NCBI RefSeq assembly: GCF_029714305.1
Contig: NZ_CP121647.1
Coordinates: 4,918,501 to 4,982,500, forward strand
Direction of reading: 5' to 3'
Source: Bradyrhizobium sp. CB3481
GTDB lineage: Bacteria; Pseudomonadota; Alphaproteobacteria; Rhizobiales; Xanthobacteraceae
Length of the DNA stretch: 64,000 nucleotides
The position numbers were made by a program, and so were the translations under genes. Shown here piece after piece: positions 46,350-56,227 of the stretch. The notes beneath the pieces were generated by a model. That model did no database searches. It worked only from the letters and a program-made list of their open reading frames with translations, and was not told the DNA's origin. Numbering within the stretch: the first letter of the stretch is position 1; every line of letters starts with the position of its first letter.

Positions 46350-48005
46350 ATGACTGCTTTTCTCATCGCCAACATGGCGCCGATCATGTTCGCCTCGCTG
46401 GTGATCATTCTGCTGCTCGGCTATCCGGCGGCTTTCTCACTCGGCGCAGTCGGACTGATCTTCGCCATTGTCGGCATCGAACTTGGCGAATTCCGTCCCG
46501 ACTTCCTGCAAGCGCTTCCCGAGCGTGTGTACGGCGTGATGAACAACGACACGCTGCTCGCCATTCCGTTCTTCACGTTCATGGGACTGGTACTCGAACG
46601 ATCGGGCATGGCTGAAGACCTGCTCGATACCATCGGGCAATTGTTCGGCACCGTCCGCGGCGGCCTCGCCTACGCCGTCGTTTTCGTCGGCGCTCTGCTC
46701 GCTGCGACGACCGGCGTCGTTGCAGCTTCCGTGATTTCGATGGGCCTGATCTCGCTGCCGATCATGTTGCGATATGGCTACGACCGGCGGATGGCGACTG
46801 GCATCATCGCCGCTTCGGGTACGCTGGCGCAAATCATTCCGCCCTCCCTCGTGCTGATTGTGATGGCCGACCAGCTCGGCAAGTCGGTCGGCGACATGTA
46901 CGAAGGTGCGTTCATCCCGGGCCTGGTGCTCGCCGGACTTTATGCAGGCTATGCGTTTCTTATAACGTTGCTGTTTCCGAAAGCCGCTCCGGGACTGCCG
47001 GCGGAAGCGATCGGTTTCCGCGAGCCCAACGGCAGCCGCGGGCTATGGTCGCTTCTCGTGCTTTTCCTCGCCAGCTGCGTGTTCGGCTGGTTCATGATGC
47101 GCGGTTCGGACGCCCGCGGCGCAGATTACGTCGTGCTCAGCATGTTCTACGGCATCCTGTTCGCCTTCTTCGTGGCCGTCGCGAACTGGCTCGTGCACAA
47201 GCTTACCGGCTACGGTTTCCTGTCAGCGATGGCGCAGCAAACGACCTTCGTCATGGTGCCGCCGCTGTTTCTGATCTTCCTGGTGCTGGGCACGATCTTC
47301 GTTGGCATCGCAACGCCCACGGAAGGCGGCGCGATGGGAGCGGCCGGCGCCCTAATCCTCGGCGCGGCCAAGCGCCGGCTAAGCTGGGACCTGATCCGCC
47401 AAGCCACGGAATCGACGGCCAAGCTGTCGGCCTTCGTGATCTTCATCCTGATCGGCGCCCGCGTCTTCTCACTCACCTTCTACGGCGTAAACGGCCACGT
47501 CTGGGTCGAGCACCTCTTGACCTCGCTGCCCGGCGGCCAGATCGGCTTCCTGCTCTTCGTCAACGCGCTGGTGTTTGTGCTGGCCTTCTTCCTCGACTTT
47601 TTCGAGCTCGCCTTCATCATCATTCCCCTGCTCGGGCCGGCGGCGGAAAAACTCGGTATCGACCTGATCTGGTTCGGTGTCATTCTCGGCGTCAACATGC
47701 AGACCTCGTTCATGCATCCGCCGTTCGGATTCGCCCTGTTCTATCTGCGCTCGGTCGCGCCGAAAGAGGCCTACAACGATCGGGTCACCGGAAAGCGCAT
47801 GGATCCAGTGACAACCGGCCAAATCTACTGGGGCGCCGTTCCGTTCGTCGTGATCCAGGTCCTCATGGTCATACTTGTCATCATGTTCCCCGCCATGGTG
47901 ATGCATTACAAGGGCGTTGGCGCGACCATCGACCCGAACACGATCAAGATCGAGGTGCCGCAGATCGAGTTGCCGCCGATCGATTTCGGATCGCCGAAGC
48001 AATAG
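46350..48005 (+). CDS. TRAP transporter large membrane subunit (DctM type), system 2
   Basis: A 551-residue permease closely related to the system 1 large subunit: NNDTLLAIPFFTFMGLVLERSG, IPPSLVLIVMADQLGKSV, MHPPFGFALFYLRSVAPKE, FFLDFFELAFIIIPLLG and the tail QIELPPIDFGSPKQ. It carries an extra middle region, like system 1, including GSDARGADYVVLSMFYG. GGGGGA precedes the ATG, 27 bases after the small subunit stop. A bidirectional terminator follows. Confidence 0.93.
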   Translation: MTAFLIANMAPIMFASLVIILLLGYPAAFSLGAVGLIFAIVGIELGEFRPDFLQALPERVYGVMNNDTLLAIPFFTFMGLVLERSGMAEDLLDTIGQLFGTVRGGLAYAVVFVGALLAATTGVVAASVISMGLISLPIMLRYGYDRRMATGIIAASGTLAQIIPPSLVLIVMADQLGKSVGDMYEGAFIPGLVLAGLYAGYAFLITLLFPKAAPGLPAEAIGFREPNGSRGLWSLLVLFLASCVFGWFMMRGSDARGADYVVLSMFYGILFAFFVAVANWLVHKLTGYGFLSAMAQQTTFVMVPPLFLIFLVLGTIFVGIATPTEGGAMGAAGALILGAAKRRLSWDLIRQATESTAKLSAFVIFILIGARVFSLTFYGVNGHVWVEHLLTSLPGGQIGFLLFVNALVFVLAFFLDFFELAFIIIPLLGPAAEKLGIDLIWFGVILGVNMQTSFMHPPFGFALFYLRSVAPKEAYNDRVTGKRMDPVTTGQIYWGAVPFVVIQVLMVILVIMFPAMVMHYKGVGATIDPNTIKIEVPQIELPPIDFGSPKQ

Positions 48006-48023
48006 CGACTTGGCCTCAACGAA

Positions 48024-48050
48024 AAACCCCGCAGCTTCGCTGCGGGGTTT
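48024..48050. terminator. Bidirectional rho-independent terminator
   Basis: The arms AAACCCCGCAG and CTGCGGGGTTT flank a CTTCG-type loop, with A-rich bases before and T-run bases after the stem. It lies between the convergent ends of the second TRAP permease (48005) and the first binding protein gene (48076) and should stop transcripts from both sides. Confidence 0.92.
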
Positions 48051-48075
48051 GCCGTTTCACAACTGCAGCTGGCGA

Positions 48076-49164
48076 TCAGCCCTGCGAGCGTCGCGCCATG
48101 AAGTAATCGTAGCCGAGCTCGGCGACCTGGAACCATTGGTAACCCTGGCTCGTGAAGGCATTGAGCGAGTCATTGACCTTCTTGAAGTCGGCATTGCTGG
48201 CCGAGACTTCGGTATGCAACTCCTTCGCCGACTTATAACAGGCTTCCATCACCGGCGCCGGGAATGCATGGAGCTTTGCGCCGCCGGCGATCAGCTTGCG
48301 CAGCGCCAGCGGATTGGCCTGATCGTATTTCGCCATCATCCAGCTGTTGGCATGGTGACCGGCCTGCTCGAGCACCGACTGATAGTATTTCGGCAGAGAA
48401 TTCCACTTATCGAGATTGACGAAGGCCATCAGCATCGGGCCGCCTTCCCACCAGCCCGGGTAGTAGTAGTTGGCGGCAACCTTGTAGAATCCGAGCTTCT
48501 CGTCGTCGTAAGGACCGACCCATTCCGCCGCGTCGATCGTGCCCTTTTCCAGCGCCGGATAGATGTCGCCGCCGGCGATCTGCTGCGGCACCGCGCCGAG
48601 CTTTTGCAGCACCCTGCCCGAGAAGCCGCCGATGCGCATTTTTAGACCCTTGAGGTCATCGACGGTCTTGATCTCCTTGCGGAACCAGCCACCCATCTGG
48701 CAGCCGGTGTTGCCGGCCAACAGCGAGGTCACATTGTACTTCTTGTAGAACTCGTTGAGCAGCTCCTTGCCGCCGCCCAGCATGTACCAGGCCTGGTTGA
48801 GGCGCTGGTTCGGGCCGAACGGCACAGCAGAGCCAAAGGTGAAGGTCGGATCCTTGCCGAAATAGTAGTAGGAGGCGGTGTGCCCGATCTCGCAGGTGCC
48901 ATTCTGCACGGCATCCAGCACCTGCAGCCCTGGTACGATCTCGCCAGCGGCAAAAATCTGGATCTGAAACTTGTTGTCGGTCGCTTCGGCAACCAGTTTG
49001 CACATCAGCTCGGCGCCGCCGTACAGCGTATCAAGCGACTTCGGCCAGCTCGTCGGCATTCGCCATTTCAGCTCCGGCATGCCTTGCGCGATCGCCGGCG
49101 CTGCGAGCGTCGCGGCACCCGCCGCACCCAAGCCAGTTGCTTTAAGAAAGTCTCTTCTTTTCAT
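48076..49164 (-). CDS. TRAP transporter substrate-binding protein (DctP/TakP type), copy 1
   Basis: A 362-residue periplasmic receptor with a Tat-like signal peptide, [20 protein letters not shown], cleaved probably after AIAQ. The DctP fold shows [53 protein letters not shown] with MRIGGFSGRVL (carboxylate-binding Arg) and [13 protein letters not shown]. These features match the TakP-like receptors for alpha-keto acids. It is about 60% similar by eye to the copy at 49325. It presumably delivers to one of the adjacent Q-M pairs; which one is not known. Confidence 0.92.
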   Translation of the reverse strand: MKRRDFLKATGLGAAGAATLAAPAIAQGMPELKWRMPTSWPKSLDTLYGGAELMCKLVAEATDNKFQIQIFAAGEIVPGLQVLDAVQNGTCEIGHTASYYYFGKDPTFTFGSAVPFGPNQRLNQAWYMLGGGKELLNEFYKKYNVTSLLAGNTGCQMGGWFRKEIKTVDDLKGLKMRIGGFSGRVLQKLGAVPQQIAGGDIYPALEKGTIDAAEWVGPYDDEKLGFYKVAANYYYPGWWEGGPMLMAFVNLDKWNSLPKYYQSVLEQAGHHANSWMMAKYDQANPLALRKLIAGGAKLHAFPAPVMEACYKSAKELHTEVSASNADFKKVNDSLNAFTSQGYQWFQVAELGYDYFMARRSQG

Positions 49165-49270
49165 TCAATCCATCCCTTTGTGGCGTGTGAGAGCCTTCTT
49201 GCCGAGGCTTTGCGCGAGCAGCATGGAACAATCGGTTTCCGATTTCCATCCCGAATGATACGGGCAAACG

Positions 49271-49300
49271 AAAAAGCCCGGCCTTCCTGCGAAGGCCGGG
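49271..49300 (-). terminator. Rho-independent terminator of binding protein copy 2
   Basis: On the minus strand CCCGGCCTTC, a GCAG loop and GAAGGCCGGG are followed by CTTTTTCG. It lies 25 bases after the stop of the gene at 49325 and separates it from copy 1. Confidence 0.92.
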
Positions 49301-49324
49301 CGGTTTCTACGACTTAAGACGTAA

Positions 49325-50413
<1,089 letters not shown>

Positions 50414-50599
50414 TCAAGTCTCCTTAAGGACGGGACGTTTCCCATTATTCCGCGAGCATGTCCTCCGGCGGGCGAATTCCAAGGTCATCCGGGGGCTCTG
50501 GCGGGGGGCGCTTTAACACGGAAGTTGCCGCTCGAAAACGCGACAAAGGCATGACTGCACTGATTAAACCAAAGTCTTATGGGGCTGATAAGCCGGCCT

Positions 50600-51736
50600 T
50601 TACGCCGCGGCAATGGCGCCCTGGAGCTGGTCGCGCACGTTGGTCCCGATGGCCCGGTAGATCGCCGCATGCGGCCCGTCCGGCTCGCTGACGACCACCG
50701 GATTACCTTCATCCGAGGTGGTTCGGATCGACATGTGCAAGGGGATCTCGCCCAGGAACGGAACCCCCAGCCGCTCAGCTTCATGGCGCGCGCCGCCATG
50801 GCCGAAGATGTCCGAGCGCGTACCGCATTCCGGGCACTGGAAGTAGCTCATGTTCTCGACGATGCCGAGCACCGGCACATTGACCTTCTTGAACATCGCA
50901 AGGCCCCTGCGCGCATCGATCAGCGACAGATCCTGCGGGGTCGAGATGATCACCGCGCCCTTCAGCGGAACGTTCTGTGCCAGCGTCAGCTGCGCATCCC
51001 CGGTGCCGGGCGGCATGTCGACGACGAGAATGTCGAGCGTGCCCCACGCGACGTCGCGGAGCATCTGCGTGATCGCCGACATCACCATCGGCCCACGCCA
51101 GATCATCGCGGTGTCTTCCTCGACCAGGAAGCCGATCGACATGATCGAAAGGCCAAAGCGCTGAATCGGAATCATCTTCCTGTTGTCGTCGAGTTGCGGC
51201 TTCTCGTTGATGCCGGTCAGCCGCGGCACCGACGGCCCGTAAATGTCGGCATCGAGCAGGCCGACGCGCAGGCCGAGATCGCGCAAGCCAAGCGCCAGGT
51301 TGAGCGCGGTGGTCGATTTGCCGACGCCGCCCTTGCCCGAAGCGACCGCGATGACGGCGGCAATGCCTGGAATTTCCGCCTGCTTCGACATCGGCGACGG
51401 CCCCTGCGGCGGCCGGTGGGCGGATGCAGGCTGCACGCCATGCGCATGGCGGTGCGGCGCGGGGGCAGCTTCCGGCCTCGGCGAACCGGGCTTGCGCTCG
51501 GCCGTGAGCGCGATCATCGCCGTGGTGACGCCCGGGACCGCGCGCACCGCGGTCTCGGCCTGTGCGCGCACGCTTTCCCAGGCGCGGGCTTCGGCGGCAT
51601 CGACGTTAATGGAAAAGAACACCTTGCCGTCGGTGACCGAGATCGCCGACAGCACATTGGCGCTCGTCAGGGGCACGCCGCGCGGGGATGCCACCTGCTT
51701 GAGGGAATCGAGAACCTGTTGCTGCGTAACGCTCAC
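50600..51736 (-). CDS. mrp: Mrp/NBP35 family iron-sulfur carrier ATPase
   Basis: About 378 residues from GTG at 51736, preferred because GGAG stands eight bases upstream; ATG at 51757 is the alternative. An N-terminal MIP18-like (FeS assembly) domain (about 1-85) is followed by a His/Pro-rich linker and a ParA/MinD-type ATPase with the deviant Walker A GKGGVGKST, DADIYGPS, VVDMPPGTGD and the CPEC motif (FQCPECG) that holds a bridging 4Fe-4S cluster in the dimer. Mrp/ApbC proteins carry clusters to target enzymes. It is a single gene upstream of the TRAP binding protein copy 2. Confidence 0.95.
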   Translation of the reverse strand: MSVTQQQVLDSLKQVASPRGVPLTSANVLSAISVTDGKVFFSINVDAAEARAWESVRAQAETAVRAVPGVTTAMIALTAERKPGSPRPEAAPAPHRHAHGVQPASAHRPPQGPSPMSKQAEIPGIAAVIAVASGKGGVGKSTTALNLALGLRDLGLRVGLLDADIYGPSVPRLTGINEKPQLDDNRKMIPIQRFGLSIMSIGFLVEEDTAMIWRGPMVMSAITQMLRDVAWGTLDILVVDMPPGTGDAQLTLAQNVPLKGAVIISTPQDLSLIDARRGLAMFKKVNVPVLGIVENMSYFQCPECGTRSDIFGHGGARHEAERLGVPFLGEIPLHMSIRTTSDEGNPVVVSEPDGPHAAIYRAIGTNVRDQLQGAIAAA

Positions 51737-51915
51737 TCGCGCATCTCCTGGAGCCATTGCGGTTCAACTCGAGAACCGGCCCTGCTCTGTTGTATTTGGC
51801 GCGTTTTTCCTGACGCTGCTCGTTTCGCCTCGGAGCCGATCCGAAAGCGCAAGAACGCGTGCCAGAACGCGATGCCAGTCCGATGCGACCCAATAGAGCG
51901 GTTCAGCGTAAAAGG

Positions 51916-52353
51916 CTACCTTACTCCCACGTCATCCCGCCGCTCGGCGGGAGCTGTGGCCGACTGTTCCTTGGCCGCCTCATAGTTCAGTTCGATCATG
52001 ACGCCGTTGGGGTCGTTGACGAAGATCTGCCAGAGATCGCCGCCCGGAACCTGGCGGGAATCATAGGCCATACCCTTCTGTTCCAGCCGCCGCTTCATGC
52101 CGTCAAAGCCGGAGCTGGCAAACGCGACATGGTGGACGACGCCGGAATCCGGCTTCTGGGCCTCATCGGTCTTGGAGATATCGACGAGGTGCACCACCGC
52201 CTTGCCCTCGCTGTACATCCAGGCGCCGGGGAAAGCGAAGTTCGGCCGGGCGCCCTTTTCCAGGCCCAGAATGTCCTCATAGAACCGGACCGTCTCGGCA
52301 AGGTTGCGGGTCCGGATGTTGAAATGGTCGAGCACGCCCACGCTGACGCCCAT
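51916..52353 (-). CDS. VOC family protein
   Basis: A 145-residue VOC protein with VLDHFNIRTRNLAETVRFYE at the N-terminus, HHVAFASSGFDGM and IFVNDPNGVMIELNY at the C-terminus, giving metal-ligand candidates His10, His in VVHLV, His in HHVAF and Glu in IELN. Relatives include glyoxalase, fosfomycin resistance and dioxygenase-like proteins; the reaction is unassigned. It is divergent from the dehydrogenase gene at 52527. Confidence 0.87.
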   Translation of the reverse strand: MGVSVGVLDHFNIRTRNLAETVRFYEDILGLEKGARPNFAFPGAWMYSEGKAVVHLVDISKTDEAQKPDSGVVHHVAFASSGFDGMKRRLEQKGMAYDSRQVPGGDLWQIFVNDPNGVMIELNYEAAKEQSATAPAERRDDVGVR

Positions 52354-52526
52354 GCGATGTCACTCCCTTTTTTGTGAGGTTATTGAGCCCCTATCCTAGC
52401 ACAAATCGGGCCCTGCCCACCAAACGAAGGCGTTGCCCTCCCCTGCGCAGCGGTTATGGTGCGGCCCTTCCAAGAACACCGTCCGGCCAGCCCAACGTCG
52501 CCGGCGAAAACTCCAAGGTAACAGAC

Positions 52527-53399
52527 ATGGCTAAAGTCGCTTTTCTCGGTCTCGGCGTTATGGGTTTCCCCATGGCAGGACATCTGGTGAAAAAAGGCGG
52601 CCACGAGGTGACCGTGTACAACCGGACCGGGGCCAAGGCGAAGGAGTGGGCAGACAAGTTCGGTGGGCGCACCGCGCCGACACCCAAGGCCGCGGCCGAG
52701 GGGCAGGATTTCGTGATGTGCTGCGTCGGCAACGACAATGACCTGCGCGCGGTCACGATCGGCGCTGACGGCGCCTTCGCCGGCATGAAGAAGGGCGCCA
52801 TCTTCGTCGATCACACCACCGCCTCCGCCGAGGTGGCCCGCGAGCTCGATGCCGCCTCCGTCAAGGCGGGGTTCAAGTTCATCGACGCGCCGGTGTCCGG
52901 CGGCCAGGCCGGCGCGGAAAACGGCGTGCTGACGGTGATGTGCGGTGGCAAGGAAGATGCCTATGCCGCTGCCGAGCCGATCATTTCCGGCGCCTACGCC
53001 AGGATGTGCAAGCTGCTCGGGCCCGCCGGCGCCGGCCAGCTCACCAAGATGGTCAACCAGATCTGCATCGCCGGCCTCGTCCAGGGGCTGTCCGAGGGCA
53101 TTCACTTTGCCAAGAAGTCCGGGCTCGATGTTCCCGCCGTGATCGAGACCATCTCCAAGGGCGCGGCGCAGTCCTGGCAGATGGAGAACCGCTACAAGAC
53201 CATGAACGAGGGCAAGTTCGATTTTGGCTTTGCGGTGGAATGGATGCGCAAGGACCTCTCGATCTGCATCGCCGAGGCCCGCCGCAACGGCGCCAATTTG
53301 CCAGTGACCGCGCTGGTCGATCAGTTCTACGCCGAGGTCGAGAAGATGGGCGGCAAGCGCTGGGATACCTCCAGCCTGCTCGCCCGCCTGGAGCGGTGA
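52527..53399 (+). CDS. NAD(P)-dependent beta-hydroxyacid dehydrogenase
   Basis: About 290 residues from MAKVAFLGLGVMGFPMAG, the cofactor motif GLGVMG of the 3-hydroxyisobutyrate dehydrogenase family. FVDHTTASAEV, IDAPVSGGQAGAENG (substrate site) and LTKMVNQICIAGLVQGL (with the catalytic Lys in GKMVN-type position, TKMVN) follow, and the C-terminal helical domain ends near DTSSLLARLER. NRTGAKAKEW after strand two carries an Arg, suggesting NADP. The substrate may be 3-hydroxyisobutyrate, tartronate semialdehyde or succinic semialdehyde. Confidence 0.92.
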   Translation: MAKVAFLGLGVMGFPMAGHLVKKGGHEVTVYNRTGAKAKEWADKFGGRTAPTPKAAAEGQDFVMCCVGNDNDLRAVTIGADGAFAGMKKGAIFVDHTTASAEVARELDAASVKAGFKFIDAPVSGGQAGAENGVLTVMCGGKEDAYAAAEPIISGAYARMCKLLGPAGAGQLTKMVNQICIAGLVQGLSEGIHFAKKSGLDVPAVIETISKGAAQSWQMENRYKTMNEGKFDFGFAVEWMRKDLSICIAEARRNGANLPVTALVDQFYAEVEKMGGKRWDTSSLLARLER

Positions 53400-53564
53400 G
53401 TTAAGGAAACCGGTTAAGGCAGCGACGACGGCCCCCGCCTCTTGTCTCATCAGGAGCGGGGGTTCCGTCCATGGGCTGGTTAATTTTAACCTCCCGTTAA
53501 CGAGAATTTTTAGCTCTTTAAGTCATCGCTTAATGATTTAGCTGCACAGATACACAATGCAAAA

Positions 53565-53583
53565 GCCCGCGCAGTCCGCGGGC
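53565..53583. terminator. GC-rich hairpin in leader of the histidine kinase gene
   Basis: GCCCGCG (53565-53571) pairs with CGCGGGC (53577-53583), preceded by AAAA. On the minus strand it looks like a terminator (stem then TTTT). On the plus strand it precedes the kinase start by 17 bases, so it could hinder translation. Its role is not clear. Confidence 0.4.
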
Positions 53584-53600
53584 AGGATTTGTGTTGTTTG

Positions 53601-55205
53601 ATGAGTAGCCCCGCAGAAAAGCCCGAGGTTGTCCAGCTTCCGGCGGAAGCGCAGGTCGCACCACCGGTGAATACGCGGCGCGTGGCGGCACAACGGGTGC
53701 GCGAGGCGCGGGATCGGTTAACATCAACCAGCGGAACGCGGCCTGCGTTCGACACCGAACTGCTTCGGCAATACGCCACGACCCGGGTATCGGCCTCCTT
53801 CGTCATCATACTGTTGGTGGTCTCGACCGGCGTGCTGTTCGGCCTGTGGAAGTATGCCGTGCCGGCCGCGGTCTGGACCTGCGGCATGCTCTGCATCCAT
53901 GCTGCGATCATCCGCAACTGCCGGCGCTTCCTCAACGAGCAGCCCTCGCTCGCCGCAACGAAGAAATGGCAGACCCGCTTCGTTCTGCTCGACCTGCTCT
54001 ACGGCCTGTGCTGGACCGCGATCCTGCTGCACCCGGCCGGCCTCGACACCGTCTCGAACACGATGATGATGTTCCTGATGCTGCTGGTGATCGCGGTGTC
54101 GAGCATGTTGGCGGCAACGCTCCCGATCGCGGCAGTGGCGGCGACCGCACCGGTGACGGCGGCGATCGCGCTCAACTTCGTGATGGGCGGCACCTTCGAC
54201 AATTACGCGCTCGCGCTGCTGGCCGTCGCCGCCGAAGCTTATTTTGCCCTGCTCGCGCACCAGCTCCATTCGACGACATTGCAGACCCTGGAAGCGCGCG
54301 CCGAAAAGGATGCGCTGATCGGCGAGCTCGAACAGGCCAAGGCGATCTCGGACGAGGCGCGGCACCGCGCCGAATCCGCCAACGTCGCCAAGTCGCGCTT
54401 CCTGGCGCAGATGAGCCATGAACTGCGTACGCCGCTGAACGCGATCCTCGGCTTCTCCGAGGTGATGAAGAGCGAGATCTTCGGCGCGCATGCGGTGGCG
54501 GTCTACAAGGAATATTCCGCCGACATCCACAATTCGGGCGTCCACCTGCTCAATCTCATCAACGAAATTCTCGATCTGTCGCGGATCGAAGCCGGCCGCT
54601 ACGAACTCAACGAGGAAGCGGTGTCGCTGGTGCATGTCGTCTCCGATTGCCATCACCTCCTGAAGCTGCGCGCCTCCAGCCGCGGCATCACCATCCACGA
54701 GGTGTTCGAGCACGGCATGCCGCGCATCTGGGGCGACGAGCGCGCCACGCGCCAGGTCGTGCTCAACCTGATATCCAACGCGATCAAGTTCACCCCGCCG
54801 GGCGGCGATATCTGGCTCAAGGTCGGCTGGACCGCCTCGGGCGGCCAATATCTTTCCGTTAAGGACACCGGCTCCGGCATTGCCGAGGACGAAATCCCGG
54901 TCGTGCTCGCGTCGTTCGGCCAGGGCTCCAATTCGATCAAATCGGCCGAACAGGGCGCCGGCCTTGGTCTGCCGATCGCCAAGAGCCTGATCGACATGCA
55001 TGGAGGCACCTTCACGCTGAAATCGAAACTGCGCATCGGCACCGAAGTCATCGTCACCTTCCCGCCGGAGCGCGTGATGAGCGCGCTGGCACCGATGGCC
55101 GAGGAAGAAGCACCGCCGCTACAGCCGGAACCCGCCGTCACGTCGGCCGATGACAAGCGGCGGCCCCGTCACAGGCCGATCATGAACGCCGGCACCGGCC
55201 TGTAA
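53601..55205 (+). CDS. Membrane-bound sensor histidine kinase
   Basis: About 534 residues from MSSPAEKPEVV. Five or six helices between about 60 and 215 form the membrane sensor, with no obvious large periplasmic domain, then a coiled linker (EARAEKDALIGELEQAK). The HisKA domain has the phospho-acceptor His273 in MSHELRTPLNAILGFSEVM, and the ATPase domain has NLISNAIKFT (N box), DTGSGI (G1) and GAGLGLP (G2). The sequence resembles the PleC/DivJ/PdhS branch of alphaproteobacterial kinases that control DivK and the cell cycle. No response regulator gene lies next to it, so it is an orphan kinase. Confidence 0.92.
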   Translation: MSSPAEKPEVVQLPAEAQVAPPVNTRRVAAQRVREARDRLTSTSGTRPAFDTELLRQYATTRVSASFVIILLVVSTGVLFGLWKYAVPAAVWTCGMLCIHAAIIRNCRRFLNEQPSLAATKKWQTRFVLLDLLYGLCWTAILLHPAGLDTVSNTMMMFLMLLVIAVSSMLAATLPIAAVAATAPVTAAIALNFVMGGTFDNYALALLAVAAEAYFALLAHQLHSTTLQTLEARAEKDALIGELEQAKAISDEARHRAESANVAKSRFLAQMSHELRTPLNAILGFSEVMKSEIFGAHAVAVYKEYSADIHNSGVHLLNLINEILDLSRIEAGRYELNEEAVSLVHVVSDCHHLLKLRASSRGITIHEVFEHGMPRIWGDERATRQVVLNLISNAIKFTPPGGDIWLKVGWTASGGQYLSVKDTGSGIAEDEIPVVLASFGQGSNSIKSAEQGAGLGLPIAKSLIDMHGGTFTLKSKLRIGTEVIVTFPPERVMSALAPMAEEEAPPLQPEPAVTSADDKRRPRHRPIMNAGTGL

Positions 55206-55252
55206 AATTGGAGCGCTTGCGTCGGGGACTCAAACCGTTTCACTATCCAGGA

Positions 55253-55456
55253 ATGAGCAAAGAATCGCCGTGTATCGCAGTCTGTACGATGGATCCAAAG
55301 ACCAAACTCTGCTTCGGCTGCGGACGAACGTTGCCGGAGATCGCGCGCTGGCACAGCATGGCCACAGCGGAGCGACTCGCATTGATGGAAGGGCTGGCGG
55401 CCCGCATGACGGAAGCCGGCCTCACGCCGATCGGGCCGCGACCTGCGCGCGGTTGA
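55253..55456 (+). CDS. DUF1289 family small Cys-rich protein
   Basis: A 67-residue protein starting MSKESPCIAVCTMDP. The four cysteines in SPCIAVC and LCFGCGRTLPEIARW define DUF1289, thought to bind a metal or iron-sulfur site; members are often annotated as Fe-S protein YdhL. The start is the ATG at 55253, with an upstream in-frame extension ignored. It lies 47 bases after the kinase gene and 40 before the aspartic protease gene, so the three may be co-transcribed. Confidence 0.85.
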   Translation: MSKESPCIAVCTMDPKTKLCFGCGRTLPEIARWHSMATAERLALMEGLAARMTEAGLTPIGPRPARG

Positions 55457-55496
55457 ACTCGACAGGAATCTCGGAGCGACACTGCGGAGGCGCCCG

Positions 55497-56054
55497 ATGA
55501 TCCGCATGCTGCTTGTTCTCGCGCTGCTCGCAGGGACCGCCGGCGCCGTCGTCGCCTATGGCGATCCGCACCGGATCGCGCGCGCCAGCGACTCGGTCGC
55601 GAAGATGCTGCGGCACCGCAGCCTCGAGCCGCCGCCGCCCGTCCAGATCGCGCGCAGCCGGGCCGGCGAATTTGCACTGCATGCCAAGATCAACGGCGTC
55701 AAGGCGCCGATGGTGATCGACACGGGCGCGACCTCCGTGGTGCTGACCTGGGAAACGGCGAAGGCGATCGGCCTGCCGATCGAGATGCTCGAATACAATG
55801 TCGACCTCGAAACCGCCGGCGGCCACACCAAGGCGGCGCGGCTGACGATCGACCGTCTCGCCGTCGGCGGGCTGGTCGAAAAGTCGATCCCGGCGCTGGT
55901 CGTGCCGCGCGGACAGCTCAAGACCAACCTGCTCGGCATGAGCTTCCTCGATCGCCTCGAAAGCTGGGGCGTGCAGGCCGGCAAGCTGTCGCTGCACGGC
56001 TATCCCGAGGTGATGGCGTCGAACAACAAGCGCGCGCGGTCAGCTGCGAATTAG
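55497..56054 (+). CDS. TIGR02281-type clan AA aspartic protease
   Basis: A 185-residue protein with an N-terminal hydrophobic anchor (MIRMLLVLALLAGTAGAVVA) and a retropepsin-like domain with the catalytic DTGATSVVLT (Asp at about 78), a DLETAGGHTKAARLTIDR strand set and LLGMSFLDRL toward the C-terminus. Such single-domain proteases act as dimers in the periplasm or at the inner membrane. Their substrates are unknown. It follows the DUF1289 gene closely on the same strand. Confidence 0.88.
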   Translation: MIRMLLVLALLAGTAGAVVAYGDPHRIARASDSVAKMLRHRSLEPPPPVQIARSRAGEFALHAKINGVKAPMVIDTGATSVVLTWETAKAIGLPIEMLEYNVDLETAGGHTKAARLTIDRLAVGGLVEKSIPALVVPRGQLKTNLLGMSFLDRLESWGVQAGKLSLHGYPEVMASNNKRARSAAN

Positions 56055-56227
56055 CCGGACTGCGCGATCATAAATTGATGCCTTCTCCAGCAAGCTCTCT
56101 TCGCGCCAGGCAGATCTTGGCGCTTCTAGTTCGAGAAATAGCCGTCGAAGTAAGCCGCGGGCCCAAAATACCGGCTTGTTGACAACGGTGTTCGACGCTA
56201 CCGTAGTCACGCATTTTAGGGACCTAA

